NCBI RefSeq assembly: GCF_018614915.1
Contig: NZ_JAGGNU010000050.1
Location: 1 to 47,451 of the forward strand
Reading direction: 5' to 3'
DNA length: 47,451 nucleotides
Source: Variovorax paradoxus
GTDB lineage: Bacteria > Pseudomonadota > Gammaproteobacteria > Burkholderiales > Burkholderiaceae_C
Shown here: positions 28,625 to 36,542 of the stretch, piece by piece
How the letters are laid out: each line of letters opens with the position of its first letter
Numbering within the stretch: the stretch's first letter is position 1
Program-made: the position numbers and the translations under genes
The notes under the pieces: generated by a model
Seen by the model: the letters and a program-made list of their open reading frames with translations, nothing else
Told to the model about the DNA's origin: nothing
Databases searched by the model: none

Positions 28625-29452
28625 ATGGCCACTGACAGCAACGACCGCGCACAGCGCGGCATCCAGAGCATCGAGGTGGGCGGCCAGCTGCTGCGCGCCC
28701 TGGTGCACCATGGCCGGCCGATGGCGCTGAAGGACCTGGCGCGCGAGGCGGAGATGTCGCCTGCCAAGGCGCATCCGTACATGGTCAGCTTCGGCCGCCT
28801 GGGGCTGATCGAACAGGACCGCAGCACCGGTCACTATCTGCTCGGCCCGCTGGCTTTGCAACTGGGGCTGATCAGCCTGCAGCAGGCCGATCCGGTCCAC
28901 ATCGCGACGCCGCTGATCGCCGAGCTCACGCAGCAGATCGGGCACACGACGGCGATCGCGGTATGGGGCGACCGCGGCGCGACCATCGTGCGCGTGGCCG
29001 AGTCGCCGGCAGCGCTGCACGTGAGCATGCGGCACGGCACGGTGTTCTCGCTGACCAGCACCGCCTCGGGCCGGCTGTTCGGCGCCTACCTCGACGCCGC
29101 GGTGGTCAAGCGCCTGCTCGACAAGGAGCGCCAGCGCGAAAAAAGCAGCGCAGCGGCGGCACCGCACGTGGGCATGCCACCGCCGCCACCACTACCGGAC
29201 TGGAAGGGCTTCGAGGCCCAGCTGCACGAGGTGCGTGCGCGGGGCATCAGCCGTTCCGAAGGCGAGGTCGTGCCGGGCGTGAGCGCGATGTCCGCGCCGG
29301 TGTTCGACCACACCGGCGCGATCGCGCTGGCGGTCACCGCGATCGGGCCCGCGGCCATCTTCGATACGAAGTGGGACGGGCCGATCGCGCGCGCGCTCAA
29401 GCAATGCGCCGGCGAGGTATCGCAGCGGCTTGGCGCGGCGCGCGCGCCCTAA
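28625..29452 (+). CDS. IclR-family transcriptional regulator
   Basis: A 275-residue IclR regulator. The N-terminal winged helix spans about residues 12-75 (IEVGGQLLRALVHHGRPMAL, DLAREAEMSPAKAHPYMVSF). The effector domain from about 90 has TTAIAVWGDRGATIVRV, TVFSLTSTASGRLFGAYL and, near the end, GVSAMSAPVFDHTGAIALAV. A Pro- and Ala-rich insert (about residues 176-195, with PPPPPLP) interrupts the effector domain and is not usual in the family. Divergent from the homogentisate operon, it is the likely regulator of it. Its stop overlaps that of the convergent GlsB-like gene. Confidence 0.92.
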   Translation: MATDSNDRAQRGIQSIEVGGQLLRALVHHGRPMALKDLAREAEMSPAKAHPYMVSFGRLGLIEQDRSTGHYLLGPLALQLGLISLQQADPVHIATPLIAELTQQIGHTTAIAVWGDRGATIVRVAESPAALHVSMRHGTVFSLTSTASGRLFGAYLDAAVVKRLLDKERQREKSSAAAAPHVGMPPPPPLPDWKGFEAQLHEVRARGISRSEGEVVPGVSAMSAPVFDHTGAIALAVTAIGPAAIFDTKWDGPIARALKQCAGEVSQRLGAARAP

Positions 29453-29694
29453 GCGCGCTTGAGGAGGCGGACGATCAACAGGAGCACGATCGCCCCGATG
29501 GTGGCCACAACGATGCTGCCCACCATCCCACCACCCAGCGAAACGCCGGCCGAGCCGAAAAGAAGGCCGCCGAGAAAGGCGCCGATCACGCCGACCACGA
29601 GATCGCCGATGAGGCCGAAGCCGCCCCCTTTGACCAGCATGCCGGCCAGCCACCCCGCCACGAGACCGACGACGAGAAACAACAGAAGACCCAT
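29449..29694 (-). CDS. GlsB/YeaQ/YmgE-family small membrane protein
   Basis: An 81-residue, glycine-rich protein with three predicted membrane helices (LLLFLVVGLVAGWLAGMLV, DLVVGVIGAFLGGLLFG, IVVATIGAIVLLLIVRLL). The pattern and length are those of the transglycosylase-associated/GlsB-YeaQ-YmgE family, small inner-membrane proteins often induced by stress in other bacteria. Start 29694 has an AGGGAG site followed by a run of seven A's; longer upstream starts lack the family N-terminus. Its TAG stop overlaps the TAA of the convergent iclR-type gene (shared bases at 29450-29451). Confidence 0.88.
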   Translation of the reverse strand: MGLLLFLVVGLVAGWLAGMLVKGGGFGLIGDLVVGVIGAFLGGLLFGSAGVSLGGGMVGSIVVATIGAIVLLLIVRLLKRA

Positions 29695-29752
29695 TTTTTT
29701 ACTCCCTGATTGAACATGAAACGGACGGCGACTGCCGCCCGCGCGCAGGGTA

Positions 29753-30277
29753 TCAGCGGTCGCCGGAACTGGCAATCGGCCGAGCGGGCGGGCGTTGCGC
29801 CTTCAGCGCCCTGGCGCGCTCCAGGCTTTCGGCCGGCCAGTGTTCGGCGCGGCTGTAGTACTCGGCCACTGCGGGTGTGCCCGGCGGCAACAGCACCCAG
29901 GGCTGCTTCGACATCGTGAAGATGTGGATGTCGGGCGGCAGGTGGTCCGGCGCATCGAGCGTGCCCACGCGCACGAAGCACACCGCATCGCCGGCGCCCG
30001 CATAGTGGCTCCACAGCGCGACGCGGCATTGGGGGCAGCGCGCGATCTTCTGCCCCTTGCCGCTTTGCGACGGCGTCGCGACGAGTTCGACCTCGCCCTG
30101 GAGCAGTTGCACGCGTTCGGCCTCGATCATCGCGTTGAGCGCGAAAGCCGAACCCGTCTCGCGCTGGCACCAGCGGCAATGGCAGCAGTGCACGAAGAGC
30201 GGACGCGTCGTCATCCGGTAGCGCACTGCGCGGCAGGTGCAGCCGCCTTCCAGCGGAAAGCGATCGTCGGGGCTCAC
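29753..30277 (-). CDS. GFA-domain protein (glutathione-dependent formaldehyde-activating-like)
   Basis: A 174-residue zinc-binding protein of the GFA superfamily. Cysteine motifs GGCTCRAVRY, VHCCHCRWCQRETGSAF and IARCPQCRVALWSHY supply the expected zinc ligands. The start is taken as GTG 30277, whose GTGA overlaps the stop of the upstream GFA gene; the frame is open further upstream but only in the shadow of that gene. The C-terminal ~35 residues are Arg/Ala-rich and outside the domain. Most GFA proteins have no proven activity, and true formaldehyde activation should not be assumed. Confidence 0.85.
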   Translation of the reverse strand: MSPDDRFPLEGGCTCRAVRYRMTTRPLFVHCCHCRWCQRETGSAFALNAMIEAERVQLLQGEVELVATPSQSGKGQKIARCPQCRVALWSHYAGAGDAVCFVRVGTLDAPDHLPPDIHIFTMSKQPWVLLPPGTPAVAEYYSRAEHWPAESLERARALKAQRPPARPIASSGDR

Positions 30278-30621
30278 CGCGAACGGCCGTCGAAGTGCTG
30301 CACCGGCACCGACTCGAGCTCGATGCCTTCGAGGCAGCGGATGTTGACCGCCGCCATCTTGTTGCCCTTGGGATCGGTGCCCTCCGCGAAGGGATGGATG
30401 CCGCAGGTGGGACAGAAGTGATGCTCGAGGACGTGCTTGTTGAACAGGTAGGTGCCCATGTCCTCGCGCGGGGTGCGCAGCGTGAAGCTGTCGCGCGGCA
30501 CGAACCACAGCAGCGAACCCTTGCGCTGGCACATCGAACAATTGCAAGCCATCGCGCCCTTGAGCTCGCCTTCCGCCTCGAAAGCAATCCGGCCGCAGTG
30601 GCAGCTTCCCTGGTACTTCAT
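30274..30621 (-). CDS. GFA-domain protein, compact
   Basis: A 115-residue GFA protein covering just the domain: GSCHCGRIAFEAEGELKGAM, ACNCSMCQRKGSLLWFVP, and HHFCPTCGIHPFAEGTDPKG near residues 68-87. All seven zinc-type cysteines are present. Start 30621 has AAGGAG. It is translationally coupled to the second GFA gene (GTGA overlap at 30274-30277). The pair probably arose by old duplication, since they share the cysteine pattern but little else. Confidence 0.88.
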   Translation of the reverse strand: MKYQGSCHCGRIAFEAEGELKGAMACNCSMCQRKGSLLWFVPRDSFTLRTPREDMGTYLFNKHVLEHHFCPTCGIHPFAEGTDPKGNKMAAVNIRCLEGIELESVPVQHFDGRSR

Positions 30622-30683
30622 GGGTGTCTCCTTGGAAAAGGCAAGACCCACAGTATGCAGACCTCGGCCGCGAAGCAGGCCCG

Positions 30684-30780
30684 TTCGTGAAACACCGCGG
30701 AACCGGCTTTGCCGGGCCGCTGGTGTTGCCCCCGGTAGGGGGTGGGCGGCTACACGAAGTGAGCCAACCTGGGGGCGAGC
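30684..30780 (-). repeat. Dispersed 3'-end repeat, copy D1
   Basis: A complete short copy (about 97 bp) with the same ends as copy C, preceded by CGAAGCAGGCCC also seen near copy C. It lies immediately beside D2 as a tandem pair between the GFA gene start and the DUF1501 stop. Confidence 0.85.
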
Positions 30781-30790
30781 AACAAGCCCT

Positions 30791-30874
30791 CGCGGAACCG
30801 GCTTTGCCGGGCCGCTGGTGTTGCCCCCGGTAGGGGGTGGGCGGCTACACGAAGTGAGCCAACCTGGGGGCGAG
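30791..30874 (-). repeat. Dispersed 3'-end repeat, copy D2
   Basis: An ~84-bp copy nearly identical to D1 over its whole length but lacking the outer GTGTTTCACGAA end. On the gene strand it starts directly after the DUF1501 stop codon (TAG at 30875-30877). Confidence 0.85.
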
Positions 30875-32335
30875 CTAAATAAACCCCATGTTTTTCGGAT
30901 AGTCGATGCCGTTGAAATTGCCGCCGAAGTTCTTGAGGTTCGGCAGGATGTTCGGCAGATCGCCCGCCGGCACGCCGAACCAGCTCGCGAGCGTGGCGCC
31001 GTACTGGTCGACCGAGGTGGTGGGGATCAGCCGGCCCTGCCCGACATGGCCTTCGTAGCCGGCCAGCTTCGAGTCGTTGTTGATGCTGACCACCTGCGGC
31101 GTGCCGTAGATCTGCTGGCCCTTCACCGCCCCGCCGACGACGAAGTGGTGGCCGCCCCAGCCATGGTCGGAGCCGTCGCCGTTGAAAGCGAGCGTGCGGC
31201 CGAAGTCGGAAGCGGTGAAGGCCGTGACCTTGTCGGCCATGCCCTGCGCGACCATCTGCTGGTAGAAGGCGGCCATCGCGTCGCTCAGCTGCTTCATCAG
31301 GCCGGGCTGGTTGGCAATCAGGTTGTCGTGCAGGTCGAAGCCGCCCATCGAGACGAAGAACACCTGCCGCTTGGCACCCAGCGTGGTGCGGCCGCGGATC
31401 AGGCGCGCGACCATCGCGAGCTGCCTGCCGAGGCCCGTGTCCGGCAGGGTGCCGGTGGGGAACGCACCGCCGATCGCCGAAGTGACCGAGCCTTCGGCGT
31501 CGACCGCGCGCTTGGTCACCTTGTTGTATTCGTTCTCCAGCACGTGCCCGCGCGCCTGCTGCACGAGCTGCGTCATCGCGGCCTTGACCGAGCTCGAGCC
31601 GTAGACGCTGGCGTTCTTCACGCTGTTGATGCCGACCGCGCCGCCGGTGCTCACCTGGTACTGCAGCGCGGTGTCGCCCGAGAGGAACACAGCGTTGCCC
31701 GACACCGACATGCAGGTGAAGAGCGAGTTGGTGTTCTGCGACAGCATCAGGTCGCCGATGTTGCCGCCCCAGCCGATGGTCGAGCCCTCCGGCGAGGACG
31801 ATTGCCAGGTCGACTGCTGGTCGTTGTGCGAGAACAGCTTCGGCGGCTGCGGATAGAGCTTCTTGTTGCTGTTGTTGTATTGGGCGCGCGTGAGCGGCAC
31901 CACCAGCGGGCCGACATTGAGCTGCACCGCCATCTTCTGGGCATTGAAGAGCGTGGTCAGCGCGGTCATCGACGGGTGCAGTGCGTACTGGCGTCCGCCG
32001 GGCAGCGCCGTGGTCGGGCTGAGCAGCGTCGGCGTTAGCTCGGCCTTGCCGATCGCCACGCCGCCGGCGGTCTGGCCTGCGCCCCCGCCGCGGATCGCGC
32101 TGTAGGCGTTGTAGCTCGGGTCGTCGTAGGTGACGACGGTGTTCGCGTAGTCGTTGCCGCCGAACAGGAAGACGCACACCAGCGCCTTGTAGTCGTCGCC
32201 CGCCGCCTGGGCGGCGGCCTCGCCCATCGCGGCCAGGTTGAGGGCGAAGGGCAAGGCGGTGCCCGCCATGGCGAGCTGGCCCGAGCGGCGCAGAAAGGCG
32301 CGGCGGGTGTGGGCCGCGGGATTGATCAGGTACAT
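30875..32335 (-). CDS. DUF1501-family exported protein
   Basis: A 486-residue protein with a twin-arginine-type signal (HTRRAFLRRSGQLAMAGTAL). The mature part matches DUF1501, a sulfatase/alkaline-phosphatase-like fold: ALVCVFLFGGNDYANTVV near the N-terminus, QVFFVSMGGFDLHDNL and FTASDFGRTLAFNGDGSDHG, the last carrying the conserved Asp/His cluster, then HHFVVGGAVKG. The family is widespread in bacteria that also encode DUF1800 proteins, and its substrate is unknown. It begins 11 bp after the DUF1800 gene and is surely co-transcribed with it. The second copy of a tandem repeat pair follows its stop. Confidence 0.92.
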   Translation of the reverse strand: MYLINPAAHTRRAFLRRSGQLAMAGTALPFALNLAAMGEAAAQAAGDDYKALVCVFLFGGNDYANTVVTYDDPSYNAYSAIRGGGAGQTAGGVAIGKAELTPTLLSPTTALPGGRQYALHPSMTALTTLFNAQKMAVQLNVGPLVVPLTRAQYNNSNKKLYPQPPKLFSHNDQQSTWQSSSPEGSTIGWGGNIGDLMLSQNTNSLFTCMSVSGNAVFLSGDTALQYQVSTGGAVGINSVKNASVYGSSSVKAAMTQLVQQARGHVLENEYNKVTKRAVDAEGSVTSAIGGAFPTGTLPDTGLGRQLAMVARLIRGRTTLGAKRQVFFVSMGGFDLHDNLIANQPGLMKQLSDAMAAFYQQMVAQGMADKVTAFTASDFGRTLAFNGDGSDHGWGGHHFVVGGAVKGQQIYGTPQVVSINNDSKLAGYEGHVGQGRLIPTTSVDQYGATLASWFGVPAGDLPNILPNLKNFGGNFNGIDYPKNMGFI

Positions 32336-32346
32336 CGCGCGCTTCC

Positions 32347-34179
32347 TTATTTCTGAACCAGGTATTCCGGAGCGGCCATCACCAGCAGCACCGCCGCATA
32401 GACGCGGTTGTTCTTGAGGTTGTCGCTGCTGGTCGCGGTGACGGCCGGCGTGGCCAGCGCGTTGACGATCAGCGCCTGCGTGGCGGCTGAAAGCTGGTTG
32501 CCGGTGAACAGCAGGTTCAGCCGCCGCACCATGGCCGCGGGGTCGAGCACCTGCGCCTTCTCGGCCGCATAGCTCGCGATCACGTCCTTGCCGTCGAAGC
32601 CGTTCTGCAGCACGTTCTGCATGAAGTTCAGGTAGCCGCCCACGCTGGTCTCGTTGACCATCTGGAATTCCGGGGCCACCAGCTTGGCGCTGGCGATCGC
32701 GGTGGAGGGCGGCACGTAGCCGGGCCGGAAGAAGTTGAAGACCGACGGCGAACGCAGCGGGCTCTGGCCCAGCGAGCTGGCCGGATCGGAGCGGTTGCCG
32801 ATCTGCCAGGTGCCCTTCGCCGAACCGATGCCGCAAGTGCGGCCCCACTGCACCAGGCGCAGCATCGGCTCGCGCAGGCGGCCGAAGTTCGCATCGGCGA
32901 GGCCGGCCGGGCTGCGCGCCTCGTTGTCGAGCAGCACGGCGGCGAGCACGCTCTTCATGTCGCCGCGCACTCCGGCGCCGTTATCGGCGAACACGTCGGC
33001 CACGCGCTTCACGTACGCTGGGCTTGGGTTGCTGGTGACGAGGCGCTGGATCAGCTGCTTGCCGATGAAGGGACCGACGTTCGGATGGTTGTGCAGCGTG
33101 TCGAGCGCGATCTTGAGCGCGGCCTTGCCTTCGGTGTTGGCCGGCACGGTAGCGCCCAGGAAGCGCGCTTCGAGCATCGAGTGGCGCGAAGCATTGAGCG
33201 CCATCGGCCGCCGGGTCCAGGCGTTGCTCTCGATGGTGTAGCTGGCGCCGGGCGGCGTGAAGGCGTTGCGCTCGGCAGCCGAAATGTCGAGGTCGTAGCC
33301 GGTGAAGACGCGCGCCAGATTGGTCACGTCGTCCTGCGTGTAGCTGTCGAGCGGCGCGCCGTCGGCGCCGGTCTTGACCGTGCCGTCGGCATTGAGCTGG
33401 TAGAGCCCGATGGTCATGAGCTGCATGACCTCGCGCGCGTAGTTCTCGTCCGGCTGGCGGCCCTGCGCGTTTTCCTTCTGGTTGCCCCTGGTGTTGAGGT
33501 AGTAGCCCATCGCCGGGTTGAGCGTCACGTCCTCCAGCAGCTTGCGGAAGTTGCCGGTGACGCCCGCGACCAGCGTGTCCCAGTACTGGGCCATCATGTG
33601 GTGGGGCCAGCTGGAGCCGATCTCGTTGGCCGAGACCACGAAGATCTCCGTGAACGCCAGCGCCATGCGCTTGCGCATTCCGTCCGGCGCGGTCATGAGC
33701 TGGTTCCAGATCATGCCGTCGGTGTCGACAGTGTCGTAGGCCTTGCTGGCGATCCAGTCCCAGCCGGTCTGGGTGGGCGCCCGGTCGACCTGTTCGCCGA
33801 GCCAGGGCAGGTAGCCCTTGGCGCGCACCTCCGCGATCTCGGTCTCCGAGGCCGAGAACTGCGACTGCAGCAGGAAGCGCGCGGCCTCGTCGTCGGTCTT
33901 GGCCTGGGTGTAGACGTAGGTCTGCCCGGTCGGCGTGTTGGCCAGGGGCGTCAGCGAGCCGGCCTGGACATCGCCGCCGCCCATCCCGGCAAAGCTGCCG
34001 CCGCCGCCACCGCCACCGCCGCCGCCGCAGGCAGCGAGCGCCGCAGAGGCGGCCAACGCGGCGGCCGTCAGGGAGAGGGTGTCGTGCGGCGCTGGCGCCG
34101 CGGGGGCCGCGTGCGTTTCAGGCGCGCGCAGCATCTCGTCGGTCGCCTTGGAGCGACCGGTCGCAATTTCTTCCACCAT
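32347..34179 (-). CDS. DUF1800-family lipoprotein-like protein
   Basis: A 610-residue protein of the DUF1800 family: FLLQSQFSASETEIAEVRAK, then ALAFTEIFVVSANEIGSSWP, NPAMGYYLNTRGNQKENAQG, QPDENYAREVMQLMTIGLYQ, and C-terminal NLLFTGNQLSA. A charged N-terminus of ~35 residues precedes a hydrophobic stretch ending LAASAALAAC, a plausible lipobox, followed by a run of ten glycines encoded by a GCC/ACC-rich triplet tract (33997-34028). It is the first gene of the DUF1800-DUF1501 operon. The pair is thought to act at the cell surface or in export, but no activity is known. Confidence 0.92.
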   Translation of the reverse strand: MVEEIATGRSKATDEMLRAPETHAAPAAPAPHDTLSLTAAALAASAALAACGGGGGGGGGGSFAGMGGGDVQAGSLTPLANTPTGQTYVYTQAKTDDEAARFLLQSQFSASETEIAEVRAKGYLPWLGEQVDRAPTQTGWDWIASKAYDTVDTDGMIWNQLMTAPDGMRKRMALAFTEIFVVSANEIGSSWPHHMMAQYWDTLVAGVTGNFRKLLEDVTLNPAMGYYLNTRGNQKENAQGRQPDENYAREVMQLMTIGLYQLNADGTVKTGADGAPLDSYTQDDVTNLARVFTGYDLDISAAERNAFTPPGASYTIESNAWTRRPMALNASRHSMLEARFLGATVPANTEGKAALKIALDTLHNHPNVGPFIGKQLIQRLVTSNPSPAYVKRVADVFADNGAGVRGDMKSVLAAVLLDNEARSPAGLADANFGRLREPMLRLVQWGRTCGIGSAKGTWQIGNRSDPASSLGQSPLRSPSVFNFFRPGYVPPSTAIASAKLVAPEFQMVNETSVGGYLNFMQNVLQNGFDGKDVIASYAAEKAQVLDPAAMVRRLNLLFTGNQLSAATQALIVNALATPAVTATSSDNLKNNRVYAAVLLVMAAPEYLVQK

Positions 34180-34355
34180 GAATTCCTCGCTCCTCGGCGC
34201 CCCTGCGCCGTTCTTCTCGAGGCAAGTGCCATGCCGGGCCTGCGCCGGGCCGCGAGGACGCTAAAGGTGGCTACTGCGACAACAATTGTTCTGAATTGTG
34301 ACTTTTTCCGTCACCGCGATACAACCGAGGCCTTGCCGGCGACGCGAAAAGTCGC

Positions 34356-35180
34356 TCAGGCCTTGGCTTGTTCGAGGCTGTCGCGGGTGCGGATCGCCTC
34401 GCGCCGCGCGGCTTCGGCGAAGTCGGCGCCGGCCGAGGCATAGCAGATGGCGCGCGATGAATTGACCACGATCGGCGCGTCGGCGCGCCAGCCCGCGCGC
34501 ACGGTGGCTGCCGCATCGCCGCCTTGTGCGCCGACGCCCGGGATCAGGAGCGGAACGGTCGGTGCCAGGGCGCGCACGCGCTCGATCTCGGCCGGGTAGG
34601 TGGCGCCGACCACGAGGCCCAGCTGGCCGTTCAGGTTCCACGGCCCTTGCACCAGCCTTGCAACGTGTTCATACAAAAAAGGTTCTCCTTCTAGGCCGGC
34701 CAGCCGCTGGCCCTGCAGGTCGGCGCCGCCCGGGTTGCTGGTGCGGCACAGCAGGAAGGCGCCCTTGCCGTGGTGGCGCAAATAGGGCTCGACCGAATCG
34801 AAGCCCATGAAGGGCGACAGCGTGACGGCGTCGGCGCCGTAGCGCTCGAAGGCCTCGCGCGCGTACTGCTCGGCCGTGGCGCCGATGTCTCCGCGCTTGG
34901 CGTCCAGGATCACCGGCACCTGCGGCACATTGCGGCGCAGGTGCTCCATCAGCTGTTCGAGTTGGGCTTCGGCACGGTTAGCGGAGAAGTAGGCGATCTG
35001 CGGCTTGAAGGCGATCGCCAGGTCGGCGGTGGCGTCGACGATGCGCGCGCAGAAGTCGTAGATCTTGCCGGCGTCGCCCTTCAGATGGGCCGGGAATTTC
35101 GCCGGTTCGGGGTCGAGGCCCACGCACAGCAGCGAGCCGTTTTGGCGCTCGGCGGCGCGCAGCTTGTCCAGGAAATTCAT
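34356..35180 (-). CDS. pyrF: Orotidine 5'-phosphate decarboxylase
   Basis: A 274-residue TIM-barrel enzyme that decarboxylates OMP to UMP, the last step of de novo pyrimidine synthesis. It is the long (type 2) form. The substrate and catalytic motif is VILDAKRGDIGATAEQYARE (Asp-Lys-Asp tetrad), with LLCVGLDPEPAKFP at the N-terminus and LLIPGVGAQGGD near the phosphate site. The start at 35180 is standard. It is the last gene of the EamA-tsaB-rimI-UDG-pyrF run, 25 bp after the UDG-like gene. Confidence 0.95.
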   Translation of the reverse strand: MNFLDKLRAAERQNGSLLCVGLDPEPAKFPAHLKGDAGKIYDFCARIVDATADLAIAFKPQIAYFSANRAEAQLEQLMEHLRRNVPQVPVILDAKRGDIGATAEQYAREAFERYGADAVTLSPFMGFDSVEPYLRHHGKGAFLLCRTSNPGGADLQGQRLAGLEGEPFLYEHVARLVQGPWNLNGQLGLVVGATYPAEIERVRALAPTVPLLIPGVGAQGGDAAATVRAGWRADAPIVVNSSRAICYASAGADFAEAARREAIRTRDSLEQAKA

Positions 35181-35205
35181 GAGGCGGAATTTTAGGCGGC
35201 GGCGT

Positions 35206-35943
35206 TCAGCCCGCGCGCAGCAGCTGCTCGGCCGCCAGGCACAGGTCGGCCCAGGCGCGCGCCTTGTCGGCCGGATTGCGCAGCAGGTAGGCCGGGTGGT
35301 AGGTCGCGACGAGCGCCGAGTCCGGCAGCGCCAGCCGAAGCGGCCGGCCGCGCAGCTTGCCGAGCGGCTCGCTGCTTTGCAGCAGGCCCTGCGCCGCCAG
35401 CGGGCCCATCGCGAGCACGATGCGCGGCGCTACGGCGGCGGCGTGCTCCGCGAAGGCTTCGGCAATCGGGCGGGGACTGCCCGGCTGGCCCGAGGCCACG
35501 CCGCGGTGCGTGCGCATCAGGTGCACCGGCGTCGCGCCGGCGTGCAGCTGCAGTGCGCGCAGCATGTGGTCGAAGAGCCGGCCGGCATCGCCCGCGAAGG
35601 GTTCGCCGTGGCGCCCGTCGAGCTCGGGCGGCATGTCGGCAACGATCAGCCAGCCGCCCCGCACGGACTCGTCTCCGTCGGCATAGAGGCGGCGCGGCGC
35701 ATCGACCAGCACGGTCGCGCCGTGGGACGGCACCGCAGGCGGGCGGGCCGGCGCGGACGCTGCGGCGGGGGCCGGCGGCGGCACGGGCGCGGCACGCGCG
35801 ACCACCGGCGCCGCTTCGGCCTCGACGCGGACCGCGGCGACCACCGCTTGGACAGCCTGCGCCTCGGCGGGCTCCGCCATCGGCCACCAGACCTTGACGC
35901 CCATTTCGTCGAGCATGGCGCGCTGCCGCGCGTCGAGATTCAT
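35206..35943 (-). CDS. Uracil-DNA glycosylase-like protein lacking Fe-S cysteines
   Basis: A 245-residue protein. After a Pro/Ala-rich linker (about 25-75) the UDG fold is recognisable: GWLIVADMPPELDGRHGEPF then AGDAGRLFDHML (family-4 motif region), ATPVHLMRTHRGVASG, IVLAMGPLAAQGLLQ and ALVATYHPAYLLRNPADKA, the HPxYLLR motif. Family-4 enzymes normally have four cysteines binding a 4Fe-4S cluster and a GExPGxxED motif. Here only one cysteine exists, near the C-terminus, and the motif reads VADMPPELD. It may be a diverged glycosylase or a non-catalytic relative. GTG 35958, overlapping the rimI stop (GTGA), is an alternative start. Confidence 0.8.
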   Translation of the reverse strand: MNLDARQRAMLDEMGVKVWWPMAEPAEAQAVQAVVAAVRVEAEAAPVVARAAPVPPPAPAAASAPARPPAVPSHGATVLVDAPRRLYADGDESVRGGWLIVADMPPELDGRHGEPFAGDAGRLFDHMLRALQLHAGATPVHLMRTHRGVASGQPGSPRPIAEAFAEHAAAVAPRIVLAMGPLAAQGLLQSSEPLGKLRGRPLRLALPDSALVATYHPAYLLRNPADKARAWADLCLAAEQLLRAG

Positions 35944-35954
35944 CGTGCCGGCGC

Positions 35955-36542
35955 TCACTTCAATGCTCCCCACGCGCTGTTCGATTCGTTGAGCCGCAGG
36001 CTCATCACCACTGCATCTTCGCGCGCGTGGCCCTCCGCCGGGTAGTAGCCCTTGCGCACGCCCACGCGGCGAAAGCCCTGGCGCTCGTAGATGGCGAGTG
36101 CGCGCAGGTTGCTCGCGCGCACCTCGAGCCACAGCCACTGGGCGTTCTGGCCGCGCGACCAGCCGGCCAGCGCCTCCAGCATCAGCGGCGCCCAGCCCTG
36201 GCCCTGGAAGACCGGCGCCACCGTGATGTTGAGCAGGTGCACCTCGTCGACGCCCTTCATGGCGACGAAATAGCCGATGATGGTTTCGTCGCCGATCCGT
36301 GCGGCGGGCCGCCCCCAGAGCGCGCGCGCTCCGCCCGCAGGCAGCGGCGAATGCTCGGCGGCCGCCGCCGGCGGCGCCACCAGGCATTGGCAGTGGTAGC
36401 CCGCGGCCAGCGAGTCGCTGAAATTGGCCGGCGTCCAGGGGTGGGTGAAAGCAGTCTTCTCGATGGCGCAGACAGCCGGAATCCGCTCGATCGTGATCGG
36501 TTCGAGGCGGGCTTCACGCGGCTGTTGCAGGACTGCGCTCAT
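35955..36542 (-). CDS. rimI: Ribosomal protein bS18 alanine N-acetyltransferase
   Basis: A 195-residue GNAT acetyltransferase. The acetyl-CoA site is LLNITVAPVFQGQGWAPLML (Q/RxxGxG/A loop FQGQGWA). LEVRASNLRALAIYERQGF and RKGYYPAEGHAREDAVVM are typical of RimI, which acetylates the N-terminal alanine of bS18. Its start overlaps the tsaB stop (ATGA at 36539-36542), and a tsaB-rimI pairing is widespread in bacteria. A short insert (about residues 60-80) is rich in Ala/Pro. Confidence 0.93.
   Translation of the reverse strand: MSAVLQQPREARLEPITIERIPAVCAIEKTAFTHPWTPANFSDSLAAGYHCQCLVAPPAAAAEHSPLPAGGARALWGRPAARIGDETIIGYFVAMKGVDEVHLLNITVAPVFQGQGWAPLMLEALAGWSRGQNAQWLWLEVRASNLRALAIYERQGFRRVGVRKGYYPAEGHAREDAVVMSLRLNESNSAWGALK

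Noticed and set aside
29694..29700. Run of seven T's as a terminator
   Set aside because: On the minus strand it is the A-run between the AGGGAG ribosome site and the ATG of the GlsB-like gene; no hairpin adjoins it.
34281..34290. Perfect palindrome AACAATTGTT upstream of the DUF1800 gene as an operator
   Set aside because: Ten bases with a simple AT core can arise by chance; no second copy or matching regulator is nearby. The 176-bp gap otherwise shows no clear promoter.
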